From CAZPWQ01 sp964590495 (GTDB lineage: Bacteria > Bacteroidota > Rhodothermia > Balneolales > Balneolaceae), in the NCBI GenBank assembly GCA_964590495.1, contig CAZPWQ010000014.1:1-52736 (forward strand): DNA of 52,736 nucleotides, written 5' to 3'. A program made the translations under genes and the position numbers. Shown here one piece after another: positions 42,911 to 51,719 of the stretch. The notes below the pieces were generated by a model, which saw nothing but the letters and a program-made list of their open reading frames with translations, ran no database searches and was not told the DNA's origin. Within the stretch, counting starts at the first letter, position 1, and every line of letters starts with the position of its first letter.

Positions 42911-44986
42911 CTACTTTAAGAGGCGCGAGGAATTAAATAAAATCCCGACATCGGGTAATGATTGTGCTGCTGCAGCAAGAATGGGGGGTAAAATGCCAAA
43001 AGCAGCCAGAGACAGTCCTACTACATTGTAGGCGGTAGTGAACCCAAAATTCCATTTAATGACGGTCATTGTTTTCCTTGAAGATTGAAGGAGGGCCGGA
43101 ATTAAGCTCCAGTCATCACGCATTAAAGTAATGTCGGCTGTTTCTATAGCTACATCTGTACCGGTCGTACCCATTGCTATCCCTACATCAGCCTGGGCCA
43201 GTGCCGGTGCGTCGTTGACTCCATCACCCACCATTACTACGGTGTGTCCTTTAGTCTGGAATTCTTTGACTATTTGTATCTTCTCTTCGGGGAGAAGTTC
43301 GGCTCTGAAATCAATACCCAGCCGTTCAGCCAGTTCACGTGCTGTTTCTTTGTTGTCGCCGGTGAGCAGTTCAATATGTTCGAAACCAAATGAGCGAATA
43401 GATTCAATAGCTGCCCCCACTTCCCGCCGCTCGGTATCTCTGGCAGTCAATAAACCGAGTAATACCCCATCCCGCTGTACGGTAATAACAGTTTTTCCAC
43501 TATCTTTAAGTGTGGTAATTCGTTGCTCAATTTCTTTATCCCTTTCAATCAGCCGTTCATTACCTACTGTAACGGTCCTGTCATCAATGACAGCTTTAAC
43601 GCCGTTCCCGGTAAGTTCTTCAAATCTTTCAGGTTTCTTTAATGCCAGGTGGCGTTTTTGTGCTGCATCTACAACAGCTTTGCCTAACGGGTGACCCGAA
43701 AATTGTTCAGCACTTCCCGCCAAGATCAACAATTCACCGGGGGAACATCCATTGAGCGGAATGACATCCACAATTTCAGGCCGGCCAAATGTCAAAGTAC
43801 CCGTTTTGTCAATAAGCATAATATCTGCCCGTGAAATCGTTTCCAGGTATTTGCCGCCCTTGATGAGGAGCCCGCGCTTTGCATTCGAGCCGATAGAAGC
43901 CAGCAGCGCCACCGGGGTTGCCAGTGCAAAAGCACAGGAGCATGCTACAACCATTACGGCTACGGTCGACATTATGTCGCCGCTGAAGGTATATGTTAGA
44001 ACAGCTATTCCAATAACAACAGGCAGATACCAGGCGGAAAATTTATCGGCAAAACGCTGAACAGCTCCTTTGTGAGCTTCGGCTTCTTCAACCATAGTAA
44101 TGATTTTTCCAAAGGTAGAGTCGCTGCCAATAGCATCAGCTCTCAACAAGAGCCGGCCACCCTGAGCAATGGTTGAAGCATATACTTTTGATCCGGGTGT
44201 AATTTCCACAGGCATCGATTCGCCGGTTATGGGTGATTGATCAACTGTGGCATAGCCTTCTATTACAGTTCCGTCAACGGGTATTCTGCCGCCGGGTCTG
44301 ACCAAAATCTTATCCCCGCGCTGTACCAGATCTATGGATATTTCTTCCTCGGACTCAGCCCGGAGAACAGTGGCTGTTTGAGGAGCCATGTCCGTCAGTG
44401 AGCGGACTGAATCACGGGCCTTGTCGGTGGTGTAGCTTTCGATATAGTCGCCTGTGCGCATAAAAAACACCACGATAGCCGCGGTTACCCATTGTCCGGC
44501 TGCCAGTGCTGTAATAGCTCCCAGCGCCATCAGGGCATGAGGTGTTACCTGTTTGTGAAGAGCGGCTTTAACAACCTGCCTGAATACAGGATATCCTGTA
44601 GCTATTACAATCAGGCTGCCGGCCCAAAAAGGGATATAGTCTGTGACAGTGTGAAACAAACCGAGCCACTCACCCGCCACAACGACAAAAAGTATGGCAC
44701 CGAATACCAATCCGAACAGGCGAAATGCTTTTTGGGCTATATCATCAGTTTTCTGATCATCTTCTTCCCTGCCATCTGAAACCCGGTAACCAATATCTTC
44801 AACGGCTTTTCGGATGGCGGGATGTTCGGGCAATTTACTTTGGGAGGTAATACGTGCTCTTTCCGCGGATAACAAGACTTCTGCGGAATCGACTCCCTGT
44901 AGTTTTTCCAGGGCCGTTTGAACACTACGTGCACAACCGGCACAATCCATACCTTTAATTTTTATTTCAATCTGTTCGTCGTCCAT
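42911..44986 (-). CDS. Heavy-metal P1B-type ATPase with CSC membrane motif
   Basis: A 691-residue metal-exporting P-type ATPase. An N-terminal HMA domain has GMDCAGCARS (C15, C18). Core motifs are TGES, the phosphorylated aspartate D393 in IDKTGTLTF, SGHPLGKAV and MVGDGVNDAPALAQAD. The membrane metal-site motif reads VACSCAFALATP (C349-S350-C351) in place of the usual CPC, so it belongs to an unusual P1B subgroup whose metal is poorly defined. The last helix has QSLPDVGILFNSSRLL. It is transcribed after the MerR regulator, with 152 bases between, consistent with metal-induced control. Confidence 0.93.
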   Translation of the reverse strand: MDDEQIEIKIKGMDCAGCARSVQTALEKLQGVDSAEVLLSAERARITSQSKLPEHPAIRKAVEDIGYRVSDGREEDDQKTDDIAQKAFRLFGLVFGAILFVVVAGEWLGLFHTVTDYIPFWAGSLIVIATGYPVFRQVVKAALHKQVTPHALMALGAITALAAGQWVTAAIVVFFMRTGDYIESYTTDKARDSVRSLTDMAPQTATVLRAESEEEISIDLVQRGDKILVRPGGRIPVDGTVIEGYATVDQSPITGESMPVEITPGSKVYASTIAQGGRLLLRADAIGSDSTFGKIITMVEEAEAHKGAVQRFADKFSAWYLPVVIGIAVLTYTFSGDIMSTVAVMVVACSCAFALATPVALLASIGSNAKRGLLIKGGKYLETISRADIMLIDKTGTLTFGRPEIVDVIPLNGCSPGELLILAGSAEQFSGHPLGKAVVDAAQKRHLALKKPERFEELTGNGVKAVIDDRTVTVGNERLIERDKEIEQRITTLKDSGKTVITVQRDGVLLGLLTARDTERREVGAAIESIRSFGFEHIELLTGDNKETARELAERLGIDFRAELLPEEKIQIVKEFQTKGHTVVMVGDGVNDAPALAQADVGIAMGTTGTDVAIETADITLMRDDWSLIPALLQSSRKTMTVIKWNFGFTTAYNVVGLSLAAFGILPPILAAAAQSLPDVGILFNSSRLLK

Positions 44987-45042
44987 TTAACAGCAGTTTT
45001 GATATTTTTACCGGTGGATATTGTAATTGTAAAATACGCAAC

Positions 45043-45060
45043 AATCTCTACTTTAAGATT
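45043..45060. promoter_or_regulatory. Candidate MerR-type dyad upstream of the ATPase
   Basis: The region upstream of the ATPase start carries AATCT-CTACTTTA-AGATT, a short dyad of 18 bases. It lies about 60-75 bases before the ATPase ATG, where a MerR-family operator might sit. Clean -35/-10 boxes with the expected 19-20 spacing could not be fixed, so this is tentative. Confidence 0.3.
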
Positions 45061-45138
45061 ATTATGCCTTCTCAGCCGAATGCTGCCGATAATATTGAAA
45101 AACGATTGTATTCCGGACAAATTGGTTTGGATTTCTTT

Positions 45139-45567
45139 TCATTCATCTTCATAAAGGTCGCCTTCAAGAGCATTAAGAATAACACAATCCTCGGTGGTGC
45201 CGTCGGCCTTGCATTCTTCAATAAGCTCGGCAAGAACATCCTGTATTCGATTCAGATCACTGATTTTCTGTTTAACATCATTAAATTTTTCCTGCGCTTT
45301 TACGCGCACCTGTTCGCATGATATGTTACCATCCAGCCGCAATGCCAACAGGTCTTTAATTTCCGACAGGGTAAAACCGAGATCCTGGGCGCGTTTAATG
45401 AACTTGATCTGCTCTACATGGCGCTGGGTTAATATACGATACCCTGAGCGTCTTCGATCCGGTTCCGGTATCAGCTTACGCCGTTCATAGTACCGGATAG
45501 TTTCTTTATTGACACCGGCCCGCCGGGCTGCTTCACCAATCTTAAAAGTATTTCTATCGCTATTCAT
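45139..45567 (-). CDS. MerR family metal-responsive regulator
   Basis: A 142-residue activator of the MerR family. It has the N-terminal winged helix (FKIGEAARRAGVNKETIRYYERR), the dimer helix with DLNRIQDVLAELIEECK, and cysteines at C84, C119 and C128. Their spacing (35 and 9) equals that of the mercury sensor MerR (C82, C117, C126). CueR and ZntR differ in this pattern. It therefore probably senses a soft or thiophilic divalent metal. It is read just before the P1B ATPase on the same strand and most likely controls it. Confidence 0.93.
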   Translation of the reverse strand: MNSDRNTFKIGEAARRAGVNKETIRYYERRKLIPEPDRRRSGYRILTQRHVEQIKFIKRAQDLGFTLSEIKDLLALRLDGNISCEQVRVKAQEKFNDVKQKISDLNRIQDVLAELIEECKADGTTEDCVILNALEGDLYEDE

Positions 45568-45838
45568 AGCTTTTCAAATTTTATGTGAAAGATAAATAGT
45601 TCTCAACCACAAAATAATTACAGCGCTGATTCTAAATTAGTGAATATATACAGAGATAATATAAGGCCTGTACCATGGTAGAGAGTCAAGTAATAATTTA
45701 AATTTTTTATAATTGAATTTTCATTGATTTTATTCAAAATGAATTAAGAATTTTGACAAAAGAAGAATACATTCTTCAAGCACCCCTGTAAACCGGGTTA
45801 CTAAATAAGCTTCTAAATTTTACAATATTGTACTGCTA

Positions 45839-47296
45839 ATGGAATCAGAGAATATATTGGAAAACAAACAATCCTCCTTCGCTTCAATACTATGCGTGTT
45901 TATCTTTGTCCTATCGTTTTCGGGATATGGCCAGTATAACATTCCTTCCGGTTTAGAACGGGATTCGGTTCATCCGTCCCCGCAACAGATAGATTACCAG
46001 CGGCAGGAGAAGATCGCTTTTGTCCATTTCGGAGTTAATACCTATACCAACCGTGAATGGGGAACGGGGGAGGAAGACCCATCAATATTTAATCCTGAAA
46101 TATTCGACGCAGAACAGTGGGCAAGGGTATTGAGTGAGAATGGTTTTGAGACTCTTGTTTTAACAGCCAAACATCACGACGGATTCAGTTTGTGGCCCAG
46201 CAAGTATACTGATCATGATGTTGAGAACTCTCCCTGGAAGAAAGGTGATGGGGATATCGTCAAAGAAGTCGCGGAAGCCTGTGAAAAATATGGCATCAAG
46301 TTCGGAGTCTATCTTTCGCCCTGGGACATGCATGAGCCAAGCTATGGGACGCTGGACTATAACGAATTTTATATGAATCAGCTCAGGGAACTGCTCACCA
46401 ACTACGGGTCGATTGCCGAACTTTGGTTCGACGGCGCAAAGGGGGAAGATGCCGAGGATATGAAATATAATTTCGAAGCCTGGTGGAACCTGGTTCGTGA
46501 ACATCATCCCAAAGCTGTAATGTTCTCTGATGAAGGACCCGATGTGCGCTGGATCGGCAATGAACATGGTTTTGCGGGTGAGAGCAACTGGTCAAAAATC
46601 AATCGCGATTCAGTCACTATTGGCGGTGCGGGACAGGGTCCCTACCTGAATAGCGGAGATCCCCACGGTACCGATTGGGTACCCGGTGAATGTAACACCT
46701 CCATTCGCCCGGGCTGGTTTTACCATACGGAAGAGGACGACCAGGTAAAATCATTGCCGGACCTGATGGAGATCTATTACAAATCAGTCGGCCGTAACTG
46801 CACCATGATGATTAACATACCTCCTACGCCGGATGGCCTGTTTCATCAAAATGACATAGATCGCCTCTATGAGTTTTCAGAGAAAATCGAGTCGATTTTT
46901 GATACTAATCTGGCATCGGGACAAAAGGTTACAGCAGATAATTCGGACTCAAAATATCCCGCTTTAAATTTGACCGATGGTGATTGGGATACTTTCTGGA
47001 TTTCAAAAGATGAATCATCACGGTCGGTTTTGACACTTGAATTGGACGGGAAGCAGACATTCGATCATATTGTACTGCAGGAATATATTCCGCTCGGACA
47101 GCGAATTGCGGAGTTCAAGGTGATGGCACATTCAGAAAATGGATGGGATGAAATAGCCGAGGGAACGACCGTAGGACATAAACGGATCCTGAAGACAGAA
47201 CCGGTTACTACCGGCAGAGTGCGTATTGTAATCAGTAGGTCATATGGTAAAGCTGCTCTTAATGAAATCGGGATCTACAAAATGAATACCAGATAG
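45839..47296 (+). CDS. Alpha-L-fucosidase, GH29 family, with discoidin-like domain
   Basis: A 485-residue glycoside hydrolase with an N-terminal hydrophobic export segment (about 13-32, FASILCVFIFVLSFSGYG). The catalytic barrel (about 45-345) has HFGVNTYTNREWG, LTAKHHDGFSLWPSKYT and the nucleophile aspartate D198 in IAELWFDGAKG. A C-terminal F5/8-type C (discoidin-like) sandwich (about 355-483) follows, probably for carbohydrate binding. It releases terminal alpha-L-fucose, for example from algal or host glycans. It is divergent from the MerR gene and convergent with the lipoprotein gene at 47301. Confidence 0.9.
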   Translation: MESENILENKQSSFASILCVFIFVLSFSGYGQYNIPSGLERDSVHPSPQQIDYQRQEKIAFVHFGVNTYTNREWGTGEEDPSIFNPEIFDAEQWARVLSENGFETLVLTAKHHDGFSLWPSKYTDHDVENSPWKKGDGDIVKEVAEACEKYGIKFGVYLSPWDMHEPSYGTLDYNEFYMNQLRELLTNYGSIAELWFDGAKGEDAEDMKYNFEAWWNLVREHHPKAVMFSDEGPDVRWIGNEHGFAGESNWSKINRDSVTIGGAGQGPYLNSGDPHGTDWVPGECNTSIRPGWFYHTEEDDQVKSLPDLMEIYYKSVGRNCTMMINIPPTPDGLFHQNDIDRLYEFSEKIESIFDTNLASGQKVTADNSDSKYPALNLTDGDWDTFWISKDESSRSVLTLELDGKQTFDHIVLQEYIPLGQRIAEFKVMAHSENGWDEIAEGTTVGHKRILKTEPVTTGRVRIVISRSYGKAALNEIGIYKMNTR

Positions 47297-47300
47297 AAGA

Positions 47301-47999
47301 CTATTCCGAACGCCCGCTGGTGTTTACAACGGGTAAGTTCTGATAATTATTTATTGATTCTCTGGCATTTTGTAAAAGATCTCTTAAAATAATCAGACTG
47401 TTTTTATCCATTAATTCAAATTCCCACTCAGCCTCCTTCCACATTATTCTTAAGGAAGATGAACTGCTGCTTTCTGAGTAGGAGTAATCATATTGGAGAG
47501 TGGGTAAGGTAGAATCAATAATGTGCAGTGTCCTAAAGGCCGAGTAGGCCGGAGTTCTATTGCAACCCTGGAAACCACAACCGGTAATATGACGGGTTTC
47601 AAATGCAGCTGTGTAATGATAAGAGCTTAAAACCTCGTCATTTTCACTGATTTCCTCCCCCCACAATTGTATATTATTTTTTAAAACTTCCAACAATTCA
47701 GTTGTGGCTTCAGGAGATACTGGAATTGCAGTATGTTTCTGATGTTTCTCCATAGTTGCATTGTTGGTTACATGAATATTTTTAACCGGTACAAACAGAA
47801 CATAATCCCGCACCCCGTCATCAATTGCACGGTATATCAAATATTCTGCATCCCTGTTTTCTGCTTCTGAATTCAAATCAATTTTAATTAATTCGGTATG
47901 TTTTTGCTTCTGGATAACGGTAATTTGTTCTTCAGTTTTGCAACCGTAGATCAAGGTCATTGCCAGAATGATAAAGAGGAGTAAATTTTTACACATCAC
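47301..47999 (-). CDS. Hypothetical lipoprotein
   Basis: A 232-residue lipoprotein of unknown function. The signal has a lipobox, IYGC (C20). The mature protein has a central ETRHITGCGFQGCNRTP, with two cysteines that may form a disulfide or bind metal, and many polar strands. I recognise no family. It is convergent with the fucosidase, 4 bases from its stop, and divergent from the VOC gene. Confidence 0.7.
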   Translation of the reverse strand: MMCKNLLLFIILAMTLIYGCKTEEQITVIQKQKHTELIKIDLNSEAENRDAEYLIYRAIDDGVRDYVLFVPVKNIHVTNNATMEKHQKHTAIPVSPEATTELLEVLKNNIQLWGEEISENDEVLSSYHYTAAFETRHITGCGFQGCNRTPAYSAFRTLHIIDSTLPTLQYDYSYSESSSSSSLRIMWKEAEWEFELMDKNSLIILRDLLQNARESINNYQNLPVVNTSGRSE

Positions 48000-48364
48000 C
48001 TTATGAACTAAATGATTAAATAGTATTATCAGAGTGGATTTTTACCAGACCTAAAGCCAGATATCAGGTTGCTTTCAAATGAACCTTAAAAAACTAATTT
48101 CTAATATTTGATTTAATGACTGAAACCTGATGCCAATGATAACTCTCTTTTTAAGCCAAAATCCCCATAATATTCTTTTTCATTTAACTAAAAGAAATAA
48201 GTAAAACCAATTAGAAAATCTTAACCATGTATTTGTTTATCAGATATTCCGGTATAGCCACTTCTGGTAGGTTATTCCTTGCGACCATTTGACTTTAGCA
48301 GTATATAGTACATGGTTTTCTTCATAGGAAACAAATAAAAATTCTCAATTTAATAACCGAACAA
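48000..48364. other. AT-rich divergent intergenic region
   Basis: About 365 bases between divergent genes, very AT-rich. It must hold both promoters, but none could be fixed. I see no long hairpin, repeat or small coding frame. Confidence 0.4.
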
Positions 48365-48853
48365 ATGAAACCGTGTCATTTTAATTGGAACTTCTTCTGC
48401 TTCTTTCTCACAGCTTTTTTTCTAATTCTCAGCGTATCCCGATCCAATAGCTATGCACAGGAATTCGATACAGCTTTTGATCATCAGGCTATCGTGGTAA
48501 GCGATCTGGATAAATCTGCTGCGTTTTATAACGAGATATTGGGTTTAAAAGAGATAGAAAATGGAACCGGAAAACCCACCCGGCGCTGGTTTTCTTTAGG
48601 CGGTGATCTTCAGCTCCACCTGTTGGCAGACGAGATGGAGGGAGTCAGCGTTAATAAATCCATTCATATGGCCGTGACAATTTCTAATTTTGATGAATTT
48701 GTAGAAAATTTACGATCCAGGAATATTACGTTTACAGATTGGCCGGGGAATGTCAACAAGATTAACCACCGGCAGGATGGAATTAAACAGATCTATATAA
48801 AAGATCCCGATGGATATTCAATCGAAGTCAACAGCAGGGCTGAGGATCTTTAG
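48365..48853 (+). CDS. Exported VOC/glyoxalase-fold protein
   Basis: A 162-residue protein with a signal peptide (about residues 1-31, ending SNSYAQ), then a single VOC domain. The domain has FDHQAIVVSDLDKSAAFYNEIL, SIHMAVTISNFDEF and a C-terminal DPDGYSIEVN, whose histidines and glutamate form the usual metal set (H, H, E). VOC proteins range from glyoxalase I to antibiotic-resistance and dioxygenase functions; a secreted form is less common and the substrate is unknown. A dispersed repeat begins about 47 bases after its stop. Confidence 0.85.
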   Translation: MKPCHFNWNFFCFFLTAFFLILSVSRSNSYAQEFDTAFDHQAIVVSDLDKSAAFYNEILGLKEIENGTGKPTRRWFSLGGDLQLHLLADEMEGVSVNKSIHMAVTISNFDEFVENLRSRNITFTDWPGNVNKINHRQDGIKQIYIKDPDGYSIEVNSRAEDL

Positions 48854-48899
48854 TTATTAATCAAAAAAGCCATTGATATAAATTGAAGCTGATTTATTT

Positions 48900-49060
48900 A
48901 AAATCCGAAATCCAAATGATTAAAATTCGAAACGGCTGCTGAATAAGCAGTATCGAGCTGTTCGAGCTACTTAATTCTTAAAGCTCAAAATGTTTAGGAT
49001 CAGCCGGCAGGCGGACAAGTTTTTGGTCATTTGTGCTTCGAATTTTATCATTCGGATTTT
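48900..49060 (+). repeat. Dispersed intergenic repeat element, copy 2
   Basis: A second copy of the element at 25434-25601, in the opposite orientation. Its left arm, 48900-48941, matches the minus strand of 25560-25601 at 39 of 42 positions. Its right arm, 49020-49060, again carries inverted AATCCGAA-type words and ends at the last bases of the stop codon of the minus-strand gene at 49059. The interior differs from copy 1. Confidence 0.75.
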
Positions 49061-49544
49061 AAAGCTCAGTCGCCTTTTGTGTCAGGGCTTTCAGTTTGTT
49101 TTTTGCTTCTACCGGCAGGTGATAAACATCATTATCCAGTTCAAAACGTACCTCTTCTGCTTTATTGAAGAGATCCACATCCTCTGCACTCAACTGGACA
49201 TAATATTGTTCGATTACAGTATTTTTTGATTCCATACTGTCAACTTTTTGCAGTTTATAGGTTCTGCTTTCTCCATCCAACAGGAAATGAGCAAATTCTG
49301 TACCGGGATATTGCCATTCATTTGAAGTAAATGACGGGACCAGCAAATAGGACTTGATTTCAAATATATAGACCAAATGAAGAGTAGCACGCATCACATC
49401 AGATTTCGAAGTGGAAAGAGTTACGCTCTCTGTTTTACACAAAGTGACATTCTGATGTTCGTCAGACTCACATTTAACCGTCTCCTGAGCATAGGAAGAT
49501 ACAGAAATGGTTATATATAAAATGAATGTTAGTATGCTTTTCAT
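49059..49544 (-). CDS. Hypothetical exported protein
   Basis: A 161-residue exported protein with a signal peptide (MKSILTFILYITISVSSYAQ, residues 1-20). The mature part has cysteines at CESDEHQNVTLCKTE and alternating strands (RATLHLVYIFEIKSYLLVP). No family recognised. Its stop codon overlaps the right end of the copy-2 repeat, so the repeat abuts this gene. It is convergent with the VOC gene. Confidence 0.7.
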   Translation of the reverse strand: MKSILTFILYITISVSSYAQETVKCESDEHQNVTLCKTESVTLSTSKSDVMRATLHLVYIFEIKSYLLVPSFTSNEWQYPGTEFAHFLLDGESRTYKLQKVDSMESKNTVIEQYYVQLSAEDVDLFNKAEEVRFELDNDVYHLPVEAKNKLKALTQKATEL

Positions 49545-49937
49545 ATCCCTTTTTCCCTACCGAAAGAATTTTTTTGTACCCTGTAAAACCTAATCTAATT
49601 GAAGAAATGCAAAATCGCCAGAATATAATCGTCCCTATCACTTATCGGGGAAGAATAATTTTTACCGGATGTTGCTTCTAACCCGGATTTCTCACAAATT
49701 TTTATTTAAGATTAATTAAAGTTGTTAATAATAAAGGTTTAAGTTTGATTATAGCTTGATTGCCATATCAACACCCTGTAGATTCCTGCGAAATTTATCC
49801 GTCAGCTGCGTTGAAGCTAAAATAGCTTGCTCAACGTACTCAGGTACGTTTCCGCCGCTATTTTACCTTCGCCTTGCTGACGAAAAAATTTCTTGGTGTG
49901 AAATACGGGCTAATTATCTTAAAAAATCAATTTTCAC
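49545..49937. other. Intergenic region dominated by a long palindrome
   Basis: This 390-base stretch upstream of the DUF1080 gene is AT-rich and without a coding frame on either strand that I trust. Its main content is the imperfect palindrome at 49790-49892 (separate entry). The promoter of the DUF1080 gene is likely near 49900, but I could not fix boxes. Confidence 0.5.
49790..49892. repeat. Long imperfect palindromic element
   Basis: About 100 bases form an imperfect inverted repeat. The outer words GAAATTT and CGTCAGC pair with GCTGACG and AAATTTC, inner segments TAAAATAGC/GCTATTTTA pair, and the centre is AACGTAC-TCA-GGTACGTT. The transcript would fold into one long hairpin. It looks like a mobile or structural intergenic repeat and is not similar to the other repeats in the window. 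Confidence 0.75.
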
Positions 49938-50714
49938 ATGAGAAATTTATTTATGCATTTTACCAAACTTCTGACATATCTTGCTTTTGCCATCATAACC
50001 GCTTCCTGTACTTCATCGAATGAAGTTACACAGCAGCAAGGTTCTGCGGAGGAGGTAAGTGAACGTATTACCGGAGAAACGGCAGCTGATACGGTTGAGA
50101 AAGATCAGCCGCCGAAGGGATTCCAGGCTCTCTTCAACGGTGAAAATCTGGAAGGGTGGAAAGGTTTGGTCGGCAATCCAGAGACCCGCCCGGAAATGAG
50201 TGAGGAAGAGCTGGCACAAAAGCAGAAAGAGGTAAATCGCGCGATGCGTCAGCATTGGTCGGTGCGCGACGGCGTGCTCTTTTTCGACGGGGAAGGACCC
50301 AGTTTGGTGACGGAAAAGAAATACAAGGATTTTGAAATGATGGTCGACTGGAAAATTGAACCAGGCGGTGACAGCGGCATCTATCTCCGCGGATCTCCAC
50401 AGGTTCAGATCTGGGATATCAACGAATGGTCGCAGGGATCCGGCGGACTTTATAACAACCAGGAAAATCCCAGCGACCCCCTGGCGCCGGCCGATAACGC
50501 AATCGGGGAATGGAATCACATGCGCATTAAAATGGTGGGCGAAAAAGTGACGGTGTATTTGAATGGCGAATTGGTGGTGGATAACGTGGTGATGGAGAAT
50601 TATTGGAACAGGGACAAGCCGATCTATCCCGAAGGACAGATTGAATTACAATCGCACAGCACGCCCCTTTATTTTAAAAATATCTTTATTCGTGAGATCC
50701 CGCGCGAAGAATAG
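49938..50714 (+). CDS. DUF1080 (3-keto-disaccharide hydrolase) lipoprotein
   Basis: A 258-residue lipoprotein (lipobox TASC, C24) with a DUF1080 beta-sandwich. It has GFQALFNGENLEGWKG (about 54-69), VTEKKYKDFEMMVDWKI, GDSGIYLRGSPQVQIWD and a C-terminal IYPEGQIELQSHSTPLYFKNIFI. The family includes 3-keto-glycoside hydrolases that cut oxidised disaccharides, and some act as carbohydrate-binding parts of larger systems. The nearby fucosidase gives a loose link to glycan use, but no oxidoreductase partner is adjacent. Confidence 0.88.
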   Translation: MRNLFMHFTKLLTYLAFAIITASCTSSNEVTQQQGSAEEVSERITGETAADTVEKDQPPKGFQALFNGENLEGWKGLVGNPETRPEMSEEELAQKQKEVNRAMRQHWSVRDGVLFFDGEGPSLVTEKKYKDFEMMVDWKIEPGGDSGIYLRGSPQVQIWDINEWSQGSGGLYNNQENPSDPLAPADNAIGEWNHMRIKMVGEKVTVYLNGELVVDNVVMENYWNRDKPIYPEGQIELQSHSTPLYFKNIFIREIPREE

Positions 50715-50818
50715 GTGGATAACGAAGAAGGATATCATGGTGCAAATTAATTAGTGAGATTATCATCAACACAAGCTGGTTAACTTCATGGACTGGGCAG
50801 ACGAATTAACTTCTCAAT

Positions 50819-51658
50819 TTAATTCCTTCTTTTCGACAGTTCTTCTGCAATTTCATTAATAAAAATAGCCAGTTTGGGTCGTGAAGGCTCAAAATCAACC
50901 TCTATACCATGTGACTGCAACCCCTTTGAACACACCGGACCGATGGAGGCTACAAACACATTTTCCAACGCCTCCCTCACCGCTTCCTTGGATGACACCA
51001 TATCGGCTACTTCCATGACATGGTCTGCCTGGTTTTTGCTTGTGAACAGAACTGCATCTGTCTCACCGTTGAGAATCGATTTTATACCGTTTTTCAGCGG
51101 CTCCAGGTCATCAGGCAGTGCCCAGCGGTATATCGATGTTTGCAGCAGTTCGGCTCCCCGTTCTCTGAGTTCTTTATTCAGTTCTTCGTTGGGCTCCCCG
51201 TATTCCTGTATAGCTACTTTTTTTCCGCTCAGGTCAGACGTTTTCTCGTCTTGGTCAAGCGATTCCAAAATCTCTTTCCAGGTATTGGGTTCCGGTACTT
51301 TGATATCGATCGGCACTTCGAGTTTCCGGAGCACTTTTGCAGGTTTGGGGCCGCGCGAGACAACGATAATGTCAGATAGCGCTTTGTGGATCTTCTTCCA
51401 GTTATACCTGGTTTTCATTGTCTTGACCAGCATATCAGTGCCGACGCCCGTCATGCAAATCAGGATATCTACTTTTCCTGCAAACAGTTGTTCGGAGAAT
51501 GAAAATACGTCAGAATGATTTTCCAGTGGCACCTCCTGCATCGATGGAGCGCTGATAGTGCGGGCACCCTGACGTTCCAACAGTTTAGCGGTAGAATCAG
51601 CCATCCGGCTTTCAAAGGCCAGGGCGGTAATGTTACTAAGTGGTTTGGTCGAAGTCAT
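50819..51658 (-). CDS. hemD: Uroporphyrinogen-III synthase HemD
   Basis: A 279-residue enzyme that closes and inverts ring D of hydroxymethylbilane to uroporphyrinogen III in haem and cobalamin synthesis. The protein shows the two-lobe pattern: ALAFESRMADSTAKLLERQG at the start, DILICMTGVGTDML, VAIQEYGEPNEELNKELRERG and AVLFTSKNQADHVM. Sequence conservation in this family is low, so confidence depends on these spacings. It is downstream of the broken mobA on the same strand. The tail differs from hemC-fused forms. Confidence 0.85.
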   Translation of the reverse strand: MTSTKPLSNITALAFESRMADSTAKLLERQGARTISAPSMQEVPLENHSDVFSFSEQLFAGKVDILICMTGVGTDMLVKTMKTRYNWKKIHKALSDIIVVSRGPKPAKVLRKLEVPIDIKVPEPNTWKEILESLDQDEKTSDLSGKKVAIQEYGEPNEELNKELRERGAELLQTSIYRWALPDDLEPLKNGIKSILNGETDAVLFTSKNQADHVMEVADMVSSKEAVREALENVFVASIGPVCSKGLQSHGIEVDFEPSRPKLAIFINEIAEELSKRRN

Positions 51659-51719
51659 ACTTTTTCAATCTGAAATAAGTAAATTAGAATATATGAAGTT
51701 AAATAATTTAATGGATGGA

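Noticed and set aside
49059..50714. Exported hypothetical and DUF1080 lipoprotein as one operon
   Set aside because: They are divergent and separated by about 390 bases containing a long palindrome.
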